Shown in pieces: positions 13,029-22,206 of a DNA stretch of 64,000 nt. Source of the DNA: Ornithinimicrobium cavernae (lineage in GTDB: Bacteria > Actinomycetota > Actinomycetes > Actinomycetales > Dermatophilaceae); contig NZ_QDDJ01000013.1 of the NCBI RefSeq assembly GCF_003121625.1, positions 99,691-163,690 on the forward strand, written 5' to 3'. The stretch's first letter is position 1. Each line of letters starts with the position of its first letter. A program made the position numbers and the translations under genes. Under the pieces are notes generated by a model. It was not told the origin of the DNA. It saw only the letters and a list, made by a program, of their open reading frames with translations, and made no database searches.

Positions 13029-13982
13029 ATGGCTTCCAACGGCGCCAGCCTCACCTCCCCCTACGTCGAGCTCGACCGGGCCGGGTGGGCTGCCCTGCGT
13101 GACCAGCACCCGATGCTGCTGTCGCAGGAGGATGTCACCCGGTTGCGCGGTCTCGGCGAGCGGCTCGACATGCAGGAGATCGAGCAGGTCTACCTGCCGC
13201 TGTCCCGGCTGCTGTCCTTCTATGAGCGCGAGGTCGAGCAGCTGCACCAGGTCACCAGCGACTTCCTCGGGGAGCGTCACGAGCGCACGCCGTTCATCAT
13301 CGGGGTCGCGGGCTCGGTCGCGGTCGGCAAGTCGACGACCGCCCGCATCCTGCAGGCCCTGATCGCCCGGTGGGAGTCCGAGCCCTCGGTCGAGCTGGTC
13401 ACCACCGACGGCTTCCTCTACCCCAACAAGGTCCTCACCGAGCGCAACCTGATGGCCCGCAAGGGCTACCCGGAGAGCTACGACCGGCGGGCCCTGCTGC
13501 GCTTCGTGATGGAGGTGAAGTCCGGCAAGGCCGAGGTGCGCGCCCCGGTCTACTCCCACCTGACCTACGACATCGTCCCCCACGAGCAGATCGTCGTCCG
13601 GCGGCCGGACGTGCTCATCGTCGAGGGCCTCAACGTGCTCCAGCCGCCGCGCCAGCACAGCGACGGCCGCACCGGCCTGTCGGTCTCCGACTTCTTCGAC
13701 TTCTCGGTCTACGTGGACGCCAAGCAGGAGCTCATCAAGAAGTGGTACGTCGACCGCTTCCAGGAGCTGCGGCATACCGCCTTCAACCAGCCGGAGTCCT
13801 TCTTCCGCCGCTACGCCAGCCTGGACGACGAGGCCGCGGTGGACATGGCCGAGAGCATCTGGGACGCCATCAACGCCCCCAACCTGGTCGAGAACATCCT
13901 GCCGACCCGGGGCCGGGCGACCCTGGTGCTGAGCAAGGGCGAGGACCACGCCGTCAACCGGGTGCGGCTGCGCCGCCTCTGA
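13029..13982 (+). CDS. coaA: Type I pantothenate kinase
   Basis: This enzyme phosphorylates pantothenate, the first and usually controlling step of coenzyme A synthesis. It has about 317 residues. The N-terminal [16 protein letters not shown] is typical. The P-loop is [17 protein letters not shown], and TTDGFLYPN and the [15 protein letters not shown] segment follow. Two in-frame ATGs occur, at 13020 and 13029, and neither has a strong ribosome binding site. It is divergent from glmS with about 70 bases between. Nearness of acpS, which consumes CoA, is functionally apt but common. Confidence 0.96.
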   Translation: MASNGASLTSPYVELDRAGWAALRDQHPMLLSQEDVTRLRGLGERLDMQEIEQVYLPLSRLLSFYEREVEQLHQVTSDFLGERHERTPFIIGVAGSVAVGKSTTARILQALIARWESEPSVELVTTDGFLYPNKVLTERNLMARKGYPESYDRRALLRFVMEVKSGKAEVRAPVYSHLTYDIVPHEQIVVRRPDVLIVEGLNVLQPPRQHSDGRTGLSVSDFFDFSVYVDAKQELIKKWYVDRFQELRHTAFNQPESFFRRYASLDDEAAVDMAESIWDAINAPNLVENILPTRGRATLVLSKGEDHAVNRVRLRRL

Positions 13983-13995
13983 CGTATGCGGAGGG

Positions 13996-14015
13996 GCCGG
14001 GTCCCGCAACCCGGC
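13996..14015. terminator. Small hairpin between coaA and fumC
   Basis: GCCGGGT (13996-14002) pairs with ACCCGGC (14009-14015) over a 6-base loop, in the 54-base gap between the convergent ends of coaA and fumC. It is a plausible shared terminator without a U-tract. Confidence 0.5.
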
Positions 14016-14036
14016 ACCGGTGGCGCGTGGGTCGGC

Positions 14037-15467
14037 TCAGGCTCGGGGCGGGCGGGTCATCGCCAGGACGTCGAGGGCCGCGTCGAGCTGCTCCTCGGTC
14101 AGCTCGCCGCGCTCGACGTGGCCCCGCTCGAGGACGACCTCACGGATCGTCTGCCGGTTGGCCAGCGACTGCTTGGCGACCGCTGCGGCGGCCTCGTAGC
14201 CGATGTACCTGTTCAGGGGCGTGACGATCGCGCTGGAGCTCTCCGCGAGCTCGCGGTTGTGCTCCACGTTGGCCGTGATCCCGCTGATGCAGCGGTCGGC
14301 GAGGACGCGTGAGGAGCTGGCCAGCAGCGTGATCGACTCCACCAGCACCTGACCCATGACCGGCAGCATGACGTTGAGCTCGAAGGTGCCGCTGGCCCCG
14401 GCGACCGTCATGGTCGTGTCGTTGCCGATCACCTTCGCGCAGACCATGAGGGCGGCCTCGGGCAGGACCGGGTTGACCTTGCCCGGCATGATCGAGGACC
14501 CGGGCTGCAGGTCCGGCAGCTGCACCTCGCCCAGGCCGGCGCGGGGGCCCGACCCCATCCAGCGCAGGTCGTTGCAGATCTTGGTGAGCGAGACGGCGAC
14601 GACCCGCAGGGCACCGCTGAGCGCGACCAGCGCGTCCTGGGTGGACTGCGCCTCGAAGTGGTCGACGGCCTCGACGAACTCCACACCGGTGCGGCGCGAC
14701 ACCTCGGCGATCACCTGCGCGGCGAACCCGGGCTGGGCGTTGAGGCCGGTCCCGGCGGCCGTGCCGCCCAGCGGCAGCTCGGCGGCCGGCCCGGCAGCCT
14801 CCTCGACGCGCTGGCGGCCCAGGGCGATCTGCCGGGCATAGCCCGCGAACTCCTGACCGAGGGTGACCGGCACGGCGTCCATCAGGTGGGTGCGGCCGGC
14901 TTTCACGACGTCGGCGAACTCGGTCGCCCGCTCCGCGAGGGCCTCCTCCAGCCGTGCCAGGGCCGGCAGGAGCTCGTCGTGGACCAGCCGCACGGTGGCG
15001 ACCCGGATCGCCGAGGGGAAGGTGTCGTTGCTGGACTGCCCCGCGTTGACGTGGTCGTTGGGGTGGATGACCGGGTCACCGCCGAGGGCACGGTTCGCCA
15101 GGGTGGCCACGACCTCGTTGACGTTCATGTTGGTCGAGGTGCCCGACCCGGTCTGGAAGACGTCGATCGGGAAGTTGCCGTCGTGCTGGCCGGAGGCGAC
15201 CTCGTCGGCGGCGGCGCTGATGGCCCGCGCCCGGGTCTGGTCCACCACGCCGAGCTCGGCGTTCACGCCGGCGGCGGCAGACTTGATGAGGGCGAGCGCG
15301 TGCACGATCTGGGCCGGGACCGGTTGCCCCGAGATGGGGAAGTTCTCGACCGCCCGAGCCGTCTGTGCGGCATACAGCGCGTCGGCCGGGACCTGCACCT
15401 CCCCCATCGAGTCGCGCTCGGTGCGCATCGGGACGTCCTGGGCGGTGGTGGGGCGCTCGGTGCTCAT
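14037..15467 (-). CDS. fumC: Class II fumarate hydratase
   Basis: This is a TCA-cycle enzyme that hydrates fumarate to malate. It has 476 residues, the usual tetrameric class II length. The [11 protein letters not shown] signature with the catalytic Ser is intact, along with [14 protein letters not shown] and the active-site region [17 protein letters not shown]. The start at 15467 gives [25 protein letters not shown], as expected; open frame further upstream runs into a hairpin and the neighbouring gene. It stands alone between coaA and a transglycosylase gene on the same strand. Confidence 0.97.
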   Translation of the reverse strand: MSTERPTTAQDVPMRTERDSMGEVQVPADALYAAQTARAVENFPISGQPVPAQIVHALALIKSAAAGVNAELGVVDQTRARAISAAADEVASGQHDGNFPIDVFQTGSGTSTNMNVNEVVATLANRALGGDPVIHPNDHVNAGQSSNDTFPSAIRVATVRLVHDELLPALARLEEALAERATEFADVVKAGRTHLMDAVPVTLGQEFAGYARQIALGRQRVEEAAGPAAELPLGGTAAGTGLNAQPGFAAQVIAEVSRRTGVEFVEAVDHFEAQSTQDALVALSGALRVVAVSLTKICNDLRWMGSGPRAGLGEVQLPDLQPGSSIMPGKVNPVLPEAALMVCAKVIGNDTTMTVAGASGTFELNVMLPVMGQVLVESITLLASSSRVLADRCISGITANVEHNRELAESSSAIVTPLNRYIGYEAAAAVAKQSLANRQTIREVVLERGHVERGELTEEQLDAALDVLAMTRPPRA

Positions 15468-15503
15468 GCTCCCAGTGTCCTCCAGCCCTCCGGCGGACGC
15501 GAG

Positions 15504-15538
15504 GGACCCCGGTCGCCCGTGGGGGCGGACCGGGGTCC
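15504..15538 (-). terminator. Terminator of the transglycosylase gene
   Basis: A perfect 11-bp stem (GGACCCCGGTC at 15504-15514 with its complement at 15528-15538) and a GC-rich loop lie 30 bases downstream of the transglycosylase stop and before fumC. Confidence 0.7.
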
Positions 15539-15567
15539 GGGAGAGATCTGGCGCGGTCGGTGCGGGA

Positions 15568-16398
15568 TCAGTACCAGCCGACGGACTGCGAGTGCGCCCA
15601 CGCACCGCAGGGGCTGCCGTAGCGGCCCTGGATGTAGCCCAGGCCCCAGCGGATCTGGGTGGCCGGGTTGGTCTGCCAGTCGGAGCCGGCCGTGGCCATC
15701 TTGCTGCCCGGGAGGGCCTGCGGGATGCCGTAGGCGCCCGACGACGGGTTCTGGGCGTAGGTGTTCCAGCCGCTCTCGCGGTTCCACAGCGAGTTGAGGC
15801 AGCTGAACTGGTCCTGCCCCCAGCCGTAGCTGCCGAGCATGCCGGCGGCGATGTCGCGGGGGGAGCCGGACGGCGCGGGGGCGGGGGCCGGAGCGGCTTC
15901 CTCGACCGGCGCCTCGGGGCGCTCCTCGGAGCGGGCCGCGGCCTCCTCGGCGGCGGCGCGCTCGGCGGCCGCCTGCTCGGCCGCTGCCTGCTCGGCGGCA
16001 GCCCGCTCGGCAGCGGCGCGCTCGGCGGCGATCTCCGCGGAGCGCTCGGTCGCGGCGTCGCCACCCTTGCGGGCGCTCCAGGCCGAGAAGTTCATGCTGG
16101 CGTCAGCCACCTGGCCCTCGACCGCGGTGACGGACTGCTCGAGGGTCGACTGGCTCGCCTCGGCGATGTGGCCCAGCGCGGAGTCGCCGACGAACGGCGT
16201 GACGTCACTGAGGTTCGCCGCGACCCCGCTGACGTCCAGGGTCGGGTCGCCGGGCTGGCCGGCGTAGGTGGCCAGGGCCACGGCGCCTGCCGCGAGGACT
16301 GCGGTCACGGCGGTCGCGCCGCGGTGCAGGCGACGGCCGGACCGGTGTTTGCGGTCCTGCCCGGCGGGCAGCACAGGGATCTCGGGGGTGTTGGGCAC
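15568..16398 (-). CDS. Secreted transglycosylase-like (SLT/Rpf-fold) protein
   Basis: This is a 276-residue exported protein. A basic N-terminus and one hydrophobic segment ([19 protein letters not shown]) form the signal. Residues about 115-165 are an Ala/Glu-rich heptad-like linker (repeats of [11 protein letters not shown]), predicted helical, followed by a Pro/Ala stretch. The C-terminal 80 residues form a lysozyme-like domain with [19 protein letters not shown]; the Glu of NRESGWN is the likely catalytic acid, and [14 protein letters not shown] follows. The start is a GTG with GGAGGA upstream. It probably remodels peptidoglycan. No c-di-AMP riboswitch was recognised upstream. Confidence 0.88.
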   Translation of the reverse strand: MPNTPEIPVLPAGQDRKHRSGRRLHRGATAVTAVLAAGAVALATYAGQPGDPTLDVSGVAANLSDVTPFVGDSALGHIAEASQSTLEQSVTAVEGQVADASMNFSAWSARKGGDAATERSAEIAAERAAAERAAAEQAAAEQAAAERAAAEEAAARSEERPEAPVEEAAPAPAPAPSGSPRDIAAGMLGSYGWGQDQFSCLNSLWNRESGWNTYAQNPSSGAYGIPQALPGSKMATAGSDWQTNPATQIRWGLGYIQGRYGSPCGAWAHSQSVGWY

Positions 16399-16552
16399 AG
16401 GGTTTCCTCCACGCCCGGGGCACCGTCAGCTGCGGGGAACAGCGGGGGCAACGGTCACGAGCGTTATGAATTCGTGATCTTGAACCGGTCCACCGTGGCA
16501 GCACGGGTCAACAGATCGCAAACTCACAGGCCGATCCGTGGCCAACGTCACA

Positions 16553-16590
16553 CCGCCCCGGCAGCGCCATTTCTGGTGCTGCCGGGGCGG
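16553..16590. terminator. Strong hairpin downstream of the PhoH gene
   Basis: CCGCCCCGGCAGC (16553-16565) pairs perfectly with 16578-16590 over a 12-base loop, 92 bases after the PhoH stop. It would end that transcript and shield the transglycosylase promoter region (16399-16552), where only short AT-richer elements are seen. Confidence 0.65.
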
Positions 16591-16681
16591 ATGGTGCTAG
16601 TGGGACTCAGCGCCTGCTGGACGTCGGGGGCCGGAGGCAAGGAACGCCCGCGAGTCGGACCAGGCCCTCTCCGCCCGCGAG

Positions 16682-18046
16682 TCAGACCAGGCTCTCCCCG
16701 CCCTCGAGGAGATCGGTCACCAGCGCCGCGATCGGGCTGCGCTCACTGCGGTGCAGCGTGACGTGCGCGAACAGCGGGTGCCCCTTGAGCGTCTCGATCA
16801 CCGCAGCGACCCCGTCGTGCCGGCCGACCCGGAGGTTGTCGCGCTGGGCGACATCGTGGGTCAGCACCACCCGCGAGCTCTGGCCGATCCGGGACAGGAC
16901 GGTGAGCAGGACGTTGCGCTCCAGCGACTGCGCCTCGTCGACGATCACGAACGCGTCGTGCAGCGAGCGGCCCCGGATGTGGGTCAGCGGGAGCACCTCC
17001 AGCATGTCGCGGTCGATGATCTCCTCGACGACCTCCTTGGACACAACCGCCCCCAGGGTGTCGAAGACGGCCTGGGCCCAGGGGCCCATCTTCTCGTTCT
17101 CACTGCCCGGCAGGTAGCCCAGCTCCTGGCCACCGACGGCATACAGCGGGCGGAAGACGATGACCTTGCGGTGCTGGCGCCGCTCCATGACCGCCTCGAG
17201 CCCGGCGCACAGGGCCAGGGCGGACTTGCCGGTGCCGGCCCGGCCACCCAGGCTGATGATGCCGACGTCCGGGTCCAGCAGCAGGTCGAGCGCGATCCGC
17301 TGCTCGGCGGAGCGACCGTGCAGCCCGAAGGCGTCCCGGTCCCCGCGGACCAGCTTGACCGCGTGGTCGGGGGTGACCCGGGCCAGCGCGCTGCCGGACG
17401 GCCCCAGGACCGTGAGCCCGGTGTGCACGAGCAGCTCCCGGGCCCCCTCGTGCTCCAGCCGACCGGTCTCATAGAGCGTCGCCATGCCCGCGTCGTCGAC
17501 CTCCAGCTCGGCCATGCCGGTCCAGCCGGACTCGACGGCCAGCTCGGCGCGGTACTCCTGGGCGTCCAGACCGCACGCCGAGGCCTTGACGCGCATCGGC
17601 AGGTCCTTGCTGACCACGGTCACCTCGTGCCCCTCGCCCGCGAAGTTGCAGGCCACGGCCAGGATGCGCGAGTCGTTGTCGCCCAGTCGGAACCCGACGG
17701 GCAGGGAGGACGGGTCCGTGTGGTTGAGCTCGACCTTGAGGGTGCCCCCGTCGTCGCCGACCGGGACCGGCTCGTTCAGGCCGCCGTGCGCCACCCGCAG
17801 GTCGTCCAGCAGCCGCAGCGCCTCGCGGGCGAAGTAGCCCAGCTCCGGGTGGTGCCGCTTGCCCTCCAGCTCGGTGATGACCACGATCGGCAGGACGACC
17901 TGGTGCTCGGCAAAGCGCAGCAGCGCCCGCGGGTCGGACAGCAGGACCGAGGTGTCCAGGACGTAGGTCTTGGTCCTGACCTCGGCGGGCTGCGCCGCAG
18001 CGGCGCGCGTGGAACGGGTGGCGGATCGGCTGGTGGTTGGTGCCAT
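16682..18046 (-). CDS. PIN-domain/PhoH-like ATPase (PhoH2 type)
   Basis: This is a 454-residue fusion of an N-terminal PIN ribonuclease domain (residues about 25-160: [19 protein letters not shown], then [14 protein letters not shown] and acidic residues in [10 protein letters not shown]) and a C-terminal PhoH ATPase ([18 protein letters not shown]alker [15 protein letters not shown]alker B). PhoH2 proteins of mycobacteria are described as RNA helicase/RNases. All four PIN acidic positions appear present. GGGAGAG precedes the ATG. It stands alone, with no VapB-type antitoxin gene next to it. A role in RNA turnover is family-based inference. Confidence 0.92.
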   Translation of the reverse strand: MAPTTSRSATRSTRAAAAQPAEVRTKTYVLDTSVLLSDPRALLRFAEHQVVLPIVVITELEGKRHHPELGYFAREALRLLDDLRVAHGGLNEPVPVGDDGGTLKVELNHTDPSSLPVGFRLGDNDSRILAVACNFAGEGHEVTVVSKDLPMRVKASACGLDAQEYRAELAVESGWTGMAELEVDDAGMATLYETGRLEHEGARELLVHTGLTVLGPSGSALARVTPDHAVKLVRGDRDAFGLHGRSAEQRIALDLLLDPDVGIISLGGRAGTGKSALALCAGLEAVMERRQHRKVIVFRPLYAVGGQELGYLPGSENEKMGPWAQAVFDTLGAVVSKEVVEEIIDRDMLEVLPLTHIRGRSLHDAFVIVDEAQSLERNVLLTVLSRIGQSSRVVLTHDVAQRDNLRVGRHDGVAAVIETLKGHPLFAHVTLHRSERSPIAALVTDLLEGGESLV

Positions 18047-18321
18047 GTCGACTCTCCCTGCACGCGCGCTCGCGCTACGCGTGGTGACGGTGGGCTGACC
18101 GGGACCGGGCCCTCACCAGGTGGTCGAGGTGCCGGTGCCGGCCCCCCGCCCAGAGCAGTCGCTCCATCTGGTTGGCCTCCCGGACGAGGACGGGTGTCCT
18201 GCGTCCCTCCCGACGTTAGGACCACTTCCGGCGCCGACACGCCAATCGGCGCGGCGTGGCGTAAACGTCCGCCCCGCGGTCGTTGACCATTCACCAGCCC
18301 GCCACCCCAGGTTCCCCGGGA

Positions 18322-18339
18322 GGATCGGCCGGCCGATCC
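18322..18339. repeat. Perfect 18-bp palindrome in the PhoH upstream gap
   Basis: GGATCGGCC followed by GGCCGATCC forms a loopless palindrome 37 bases downstream of the prenyl synthase stop. A second imperfect inverted repeat (ACGCC..GGCGT) lies near 18240-18255. The 329-base gap 18047-18375 has no gene. It should hold the PhoH promoter and the end of the upstream transcript. The palindrome could be a terminator part or a protein-binding site. Confidence 0.45.
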
Positions 18340-18375
18340 GCATACGGCTGGGCAGTCCGGCAGTATGCCGCGTGG

Positions 18376-19140
18376 CTAGCTGCCGAAGCGGCGCTCGCGC
18401 TCGGCGTAGGCCCGGAGAGCGCGCAGGAAGTCCACCTTGCGGAAGTCCGGCCAGTAGGCCTCGCAGAAGTAGAACTCGCTGTGCGCGCTCTGCCAGAGCA
18501 GGAAGCCGCCGAGGCGCTGCTCGCCGCTGGTGCGGATCACCAGGTCCGGGTCCGGTTGCCCCTTGGTGTAGAGGTGCTCGGCGATGTCCTCGACCTCCAG
18601 GGTGCGGGCCAGCTCCTCGATCGCCGTCCCCTTCTCGGCGGCCTCGGCCAGCAGCGAGCGCACGGCGTCGGCGATCTCCTGGCGACCGCCGTAGCCGATC
18701 GCCACGTTGACGACCATGCCGTCCACATCGGCCGTGTGGTCCACCGCGTCGTGCAGGACCTGCACGGTCTCCTCCGGCAGCAGGTGCGCGGCGCCGACCA
18801 GGTTGATCCGCCAGCAGCGGCGCTCGGCCAGCTCGGTGACCACGTCCTGGATGATGCGCAGCAGCGGCTCGACCTCCTGCGTGTCACGGTGCAGGTTGTC
18901 GGTGGACAGCAGCCACAGGGTCACGACCTCGACCCCCGCCTCCTCGCACCACTCCAGCAGGGGGGCGATGTTGTCGGCCCCCGCCCGGTGTCCGTGCGCC
19001 GTGTCCGCCCCCCGCAGCCGTGCCCACCGGCGGTTGCCGTCGAGCATGACCCCCACGTGCCGCGGCATGCGGTCGACCGGCAGGTGCTTGGTCAGCGACC
19101 GGTTGTACGCGCGATAGAGCAGGTCGCGGGGAGAGCGCAT
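18376..19140 (-). CDS. Z-isoprenyl diphosphate synthase (UppS family)
   Basis: This is a cis-prenyltransferase of 254 residues that elongates allylic diphosphates with isopentenyl diphosphate. The family motifs are clear: HVGVMLDGNRRWAR (catalytic Asp), GHRAGADNI, LSTDNLHR, and PDLVIRTSGEQRLGGFLLWQSAHSEFYF. The short N-terminus (MRSPRDLLYRAYNRSLTKHL) and overall length resemble mycobacterial Rv1086-type Z-farnesyl diphosphate synthases more than long-chain decaprenyl synthases, but chain length cannot be fixed by eye. The product feeds polyprenyl-phosphate carriers for the cell wall. Confidence 0.93.
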   Translation of the reverse strand: MRSPRDLLYRAYNRSLTKHLPVDRMPRHVGVMLDGNRRWARLRGADTAHGHRAGADNIAPLLEWCEEAGVEVVTLWLLSTDNLHRDTQEVEPLLRIIQDVVTELAERRCWRINLVGAAHLLPEETVQVLHDAVDHTADVDGMVVNVAIGYGGRQEIADAVRSLLAEAAEKGTAIEELARTLEVEDIAEHLYTKGQPDPDLVIRTSGEQRLGGFLLWQSAHSEFYFCEAYWPDFRKVDFLRALRAYAERERRFGS

Positions 19141-19301
19141 ACCGGCAAACCTACTCGCCGCACCCGCGCCCCGTGGTGATCCCCACCGTCTCTCCCGGAA
19201 CTCCTCACGAACCCGACAGAGAAGTCACGGCGCGTGGTCCACGCCGGGCGCGGCTCCGGACCTCCCGGCCCCTGCCCGCCCGCCCGCGGACGTGAACATC
19301 T

Positions 19302-19338
19302 GGTTACCGTTGCGTAACTTACGCCAACGTAGGTTACC
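19302..19338 (+). promoter_or_regulatory. Compound operator-like repeats upstream of trhA
   Basis: Two GGTTACC heptamers (19302-19308 and 19332-19338) flank an imperfect palindrome built on CGTTGCGTAA and TTACGCCAACG. GTTAC and GTAAC also form an inverted pair with 6 bases between. The block ends 8 bases before the trhA ATG, in an otherwise repeat-free region. It looks like a regulator-binding site overlapping the promoter; the regulator is unknown. Confidence 0.5.
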
Positions 19339-19346
19339 CTTGGCGG

Positions 19347-20120
19347 ATGGCAGACCGCTCACCCCGCACTTCCCGCGCCCGGATGCACCAGGCCTCCGGG
19401 TCCGCGATGCACGTCCGGGAGACCGCAGACTCCGTCCGGGAGTCCGCCAAGGACGCCGTCGCCGCGATCAAGCCCCGGCTGCGCGGCTGGCTCCACCTGG
19501 GCACCACCCCGCTGGCGCTGGCCGCCGGCATCGTGCTGATCGCGCTCGCCCCGACCACCTCCGCGCGGATCGCTGCCGCCGTCTTCGCCATCACCGCGGT
19601 GCTGCTGTTCGGCACGTCGGCGGTCTACCACCGCGGCAGCGGGCACTTCAGTGAGCGCACCAGCCGGCTCCTCAAGCGACTGGACCACGCCAACATCTTC
19701 CTGATCATCGCCGGCACCTACACGCCGTTCGCCGTGCTGCTGCTCCCCGACGGCCAGGCACGCACGCTGCTGTGGCTGGTGTGGGGCGGGGCGATCCTCG
19801 GCGTGCTCTTCCGGGTGCTGTGGGTCGGCGCGCCGCGCTGGCTCTACACCCCGGTCTACGTCGCCCTCGGCTGGGTGGCCGTCTTCTACCTGCCCGGGTT
19901 CTGGCGCAACGGCGGCGCCGTCGTGGTCACCCTGATCGCGGCGGGCGGGCTGCTCTACACGCTGGGCGCCGTCGTCTACGGCACCAAGAGGCCCAACCCG
20001 TCACCGCGCTGGTTCGGGTTCCACGAGATCTTCCACGCGTTCACCGTCGTGGCATTCGCGGCGCACTACGTCGCGGTGTCGTTCTCGGTCTACGGCGCGA
20101 TTCCGGCAGCCGCCGGCTGA
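19347..20120 (+). CDS. trhA: TrhA/hemolysin III family membrane protein
   Basis: This is a 257-residue member of the PAQR/hemolysin III family, implicated in membrane energetics homeostasis. Seven hydrophobic segments follow a charged N-terminal extension of about 45 residues. Family motifs include AVYHRGSGHFSERTSRLLKRLDHANIFLIIAGTYTPF (split here: YHRGSGH, then LDHANIFLIIAGTYTPF) and the C-terminal FHEIFHAFTVVAFAAHYVAV. The histidines and Asp of the predicted metal site are all present. The ATG at 19347 follows the operator-like repeats closely with little room for a ribosome binding site, so a leaderless transcript is possible. Confidence 0.92.
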   Translation: MADRSPRTSRARMHQASGSAMHVRETADSVRESAKDAVAAIKPRLRGWLHLGTTPLALAAGIVLIALAPTTSARIAAAVFAITAVLLFGTSAVYHRGSGHFSERTSRLLKRLDHANIFLIIAGTYTPFAVLLLPDGQARTLLWLVWGGAILGVLFRVLWVGAPRWLYTPVYVALGWVAVFYLPGFWRNGGAVVVTLIAAGGLLYTLGAVVYGTKRPNPSPRWFGFHEIFHAFTVVAFAAHYVAVSFSVYGAIPAAAG

Positions 20121-20161
20121 CGCCGGTCGGCTGACCCTGCACGCACGACTCGACCTGCGAC

Positions 20162-20431
20162 TCAGGGGCGCGGCTCGACCGAGCCCTCGTCCTCGTCGTC
20201 ACCCTCGTCTCCGGGGCGGCCGTCGCCACCGGGGCCGCCGTCCGTGCCGGGGTCCCGCCCACCGGCCTCGCGGGCCCGGCGCTCCTCCTCCAGGCGCAGC
20301 TCCTCCTGGTGCTTCAGCCTGCGCAGGCGGCGGTTCAGGTCGGTGCCGAGCAGGACCAGCGCGATCGCCAGGAAGAAGACGACCAGGAAGCCACCCAGCC
20401 CTGCGGTGATCTCGACACCGGTGCTGTTCAC
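20162..20431 (-). CDS. Small single-pass membrane protein
   Basis: This is an 89-residue protein. It has one N-terminal membrane segment (LGGFLVVFFLAIALVLLG), then a basic helical region (NRRLRRLKHQEELRLEEERRAREA, written here as a charged helix), and a Gly/Asp/Glu-rich tail that looks disordered. Its ATG overlaps the mca stop by 4 bases, so it is translated with mca. Similar small membrane proteins follow mca in related actinobacteria. No function is known, and none is assigned. Confidence 0.75.
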   Translation of the reverse strand: MNSTGVEITAGLGGFLVVFFLAIALVLLGTDLNRRLRRLKHQEELRLEEERRAREAGGRDPGTDGGPGGDGRPGDEGDDEDEGSVEPRP

Positions 20432-21483
20432 GAGGCCTGCTCGTCGCTGTCGTGGTGGCCCTCGAGCTCGGTGATCTCGTCCTCGAGGTCGTCGGTCTGC
20501 CGTGCGTCATCGACGCCGTCGGCATCCTGGTCGAGCGGGGGCGGGGGCACCGTCCGGTACACGGCCACCACCTCGCCGTCGGCATCCCGCTCCGGTGCCT
20601 GACGGCATACGGTCTCCAGGTCGAGGTCCCGCAGCCCGGCGAACAGGTCGTCCTCGGGGAAGGTCGGCTCGACCAGCGAGACGGCCAGCTCCCAGTCCTC
20701 GGCCGGGTGCACCCGCCGCTGCAGGTCCAGCGGCACCTGGAACCAGAAGCCGTCCGGGTCGACCTGCGTCGCGTGGGCCCGCAGCGCGTCGTCCCGCACC
20801 GCGAAGTACTCCCCGCACTCCACGTGCGTGCGGATGTCACGCTCGGGGCGCTGGCGCATCCCGCTGATCCAGTCCTTGTAGGGCGACTCCAGCCCCTCGG
20901 CCTCCATCGCCTCGTGGATCGCGCGGATGCGCTTGATCGACCAGCCGGAGTAGTAGACCTTCTGGGGCTGCCACGGCTCACCGGCGTGGGGGTATGCCGC
21001 CGGGTCACCGGCCGCGCGGAACGCCGCCATGGACACCACGTGGGTCATGATGTGGTCGGGGTGGGGGTAGCCACCGTTCTCGTCATAGGTCGTCAGCACG
21101 TGCGGTCGGAACTCCCGGATGACGCGCACCAGGGCCTCGGCGGTGACGTCGACCGGCTCCAGCGCGAAGCAGCCCTCGGGCAGCGGCGGCAGCGGGTCGC
21201 CCTCCGGCAGGCCGGAGTCCACGAAGCCGAGCCACGTGTGCTCCACCCCGAGGATCTCGGCCGCCCGCGCCATCTCGTCCCGCCGGACCTGGGCCAGGTC
21301 GCGGGCGATGTGCGGGTCGCCCTTGAGCTTGTCGTTGAGGATGTCGCCGCGCTCCCCGCCGGTGCACGAGACCACGCGCACGCGGATCCCGTCGGCGACG
21401 TACTTCGCCGTGGTGGCCGCCCCCTTGCTGGACTCGTCATCCGGGTGGGCGTGAACGGCCATGAGTCGAAGCTCCTGGGACAC
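20428..21483 (-). CDS. mca: Mycothiol S-conjugate amidase
   Basis: This enzyme hydrolyses mycothiol S-conjugates to a mercapturic acid and GlcN-Ins, detoxifying electrophiles. It is diagnostic of actinobacteria. It has 351 residues of the LmbE/PIG-L zinc fold. HAHPDDES supplies zinc ligands and the catalytic Asp, and GYPHPDHIMTH supplies the third ligand. The Mca-type extension beyond MshB is present (KVYYSGWSIKRIRAIHEAM). The start chosen is a GTG at 21483 with a nearby GAGGAG. The C-terminal 40 residues are highly acidic. It is divergent from the DUF4307 gene. Confidence 0.95.
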   Translation of the reverse strand: MSQELRLMAVHAHPDDESSKGAATTAKYVADGIRVRVVSCTGGERGDILNDKLKGDPHIARDLAQVRRDEMARAAEILGVEHTWLGFVDSGLPEGDPLPPLPEGCFALEPVDVTAEALVRVIREFRPHVLTTYDENGGYPHPDHIMTHVVSMAAFRAAGDPAAYPHAGEPWQPQKVYYSGWSIKRIRAIHEAMEAEGLESPYKDWISGMRQRPERDIRTHVECGEYFAVRDDALRAHATQVDPDGFWFQVPLDLQRRVHPAEDWELAVSLVEPTFPEDDLFAGLRDLDLETVCRQAPERDADGEVVAVYRTVPPPPLDQDADGVDDARQTDDLEDEITELEGHHDSDEQAS

Positions 21484-21605
21484 CCTGCGCTCCTCGTGCT
21501 CTCGTGTGGCGGACAATGGTGACGCGCCCCGGCGCGACACAGTCACCTATCCTCTCACCTCCCGTCCCCCAGACCTCCCCGACCGCAGCAGACGGAGCAC
21601 CACCA

Positions 21606-21983
21606 GTGAGCACGACCACCCGGCCCCCGGCGAACAGGCGCACCTGGTGGATCGTCGGCACCCTCGGTGTCGCCGCGATGACGGCGCTGGCCGTCTGGTT
21701 CGGGATCGCCGCGACCGCGGGCAAGGTCCACTGGTTCAACGCCGGCTTCGACGTGGTCTCCGACGAACAGGTCGACATCCGTTTCGACGTCCGTCGGGAC
21801 CCGAGCCGTGCGGTGGTCTGCGACCTGCACGCGCTGGACGCCCACCACGCCCGGGTCGGGACGGGGCAGGTCACGGTGCCCCCGGCAGAGAAGTCACCCA
21901 CCCGCCACATCGAGTCGCTGCGCACGGTGTCCCGCGCGACGACCGGTTACGTCGACACCTGCTCCTACGCCGACCAGCGCTGA
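21606..21983 (+). CDS. DUF4307 membrane protein
   Basis: This is a 125-residue protein with one membrane span (TWWIVGTLGVAAMTALAVWFG). An extracytoplasmic domain follows, including VDIRFDVRRDPSRAVVCDLHALD and a conserved Cys pair (VVCDLHA, VDTCSYA). This matches the actinobacterial DUF4307 family, which typically sits between mca and greA, as here. The start is a GTG with GGAG 9-12 bases upstream, giving a short basic cytoplasmic N-terminus (NRRTWW). Function is unknown. Confidence 0.85.
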   Translation: MSTTTRPPANRRTWWIVGTLGVAAMTALAVWFGIAATAGKVHWFNAGFDVVSDEQVDIRFDVRRDPSRAVVCDLHALDAHHARVGTGQVTVPPAEKSPTRHIESLRTVSRATTGYVDTCSYADQR

Positions 21984-22077
21984 TCCGCGGCCCCCGGCCG
22001 AGCGGCATACTCGTGACCGGATCGTGACCTGGACATATGGCCACCAGCCGTTTCCTTGTTAGACTTGGGGTTCGCGA

Positions 22078-22135
22078 AGGTCCGGGCCGGACACCCCTGA
22101 GACGAAGATCTCAGCAAATCCATTTGCCCGGACCT
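22078..22135 (+). ncRNA. Candidate three-way-junction leader RNA upstream of greA
   Basis: An outer stem of at least 8 bp (AGGTCCGG at 22078-22085 with CCGGACCT at 22128-22135) encloses two hairpins: CTGAGA/TCTCAG (22097-22102 with 22109-22114) and GCAAA/TTTGC (22114-22118 with 22123-22127, sharing one base). It lies about 70 bases upstream of the greA start and just after a TAGACT -10-like box at 22060. It does not fit tRNA, T-box or a riboswitch class I know. It could be a regulatory leader or a small RNA. Confidence 0.5.
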
Positions 22136-22206
22136 CACTGTTTGATCGTGACAGGGACCGCACCTGCGTGACCCAGCCCTGGCGCGTGACCCGAGGAGTG
22201 ACTGAA

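Noticed and set aside
16399..16552. c-di-AMP (ydaO) riboswitch upstream of the secreted transglycosylase
   Set aside because: The gene type and a gap of about 280 bases made it likely, but the conserved GGGGGAACC/GGTGAA-type segments were not found on the coding strand.
22078..22135. tRNA or T-box reading of the greA leader
   Set aside because: At 58 bases it is too short, with no anticodon arm, T-loop or CCA-like end, and no specifier loop; greA is not a T-box target.
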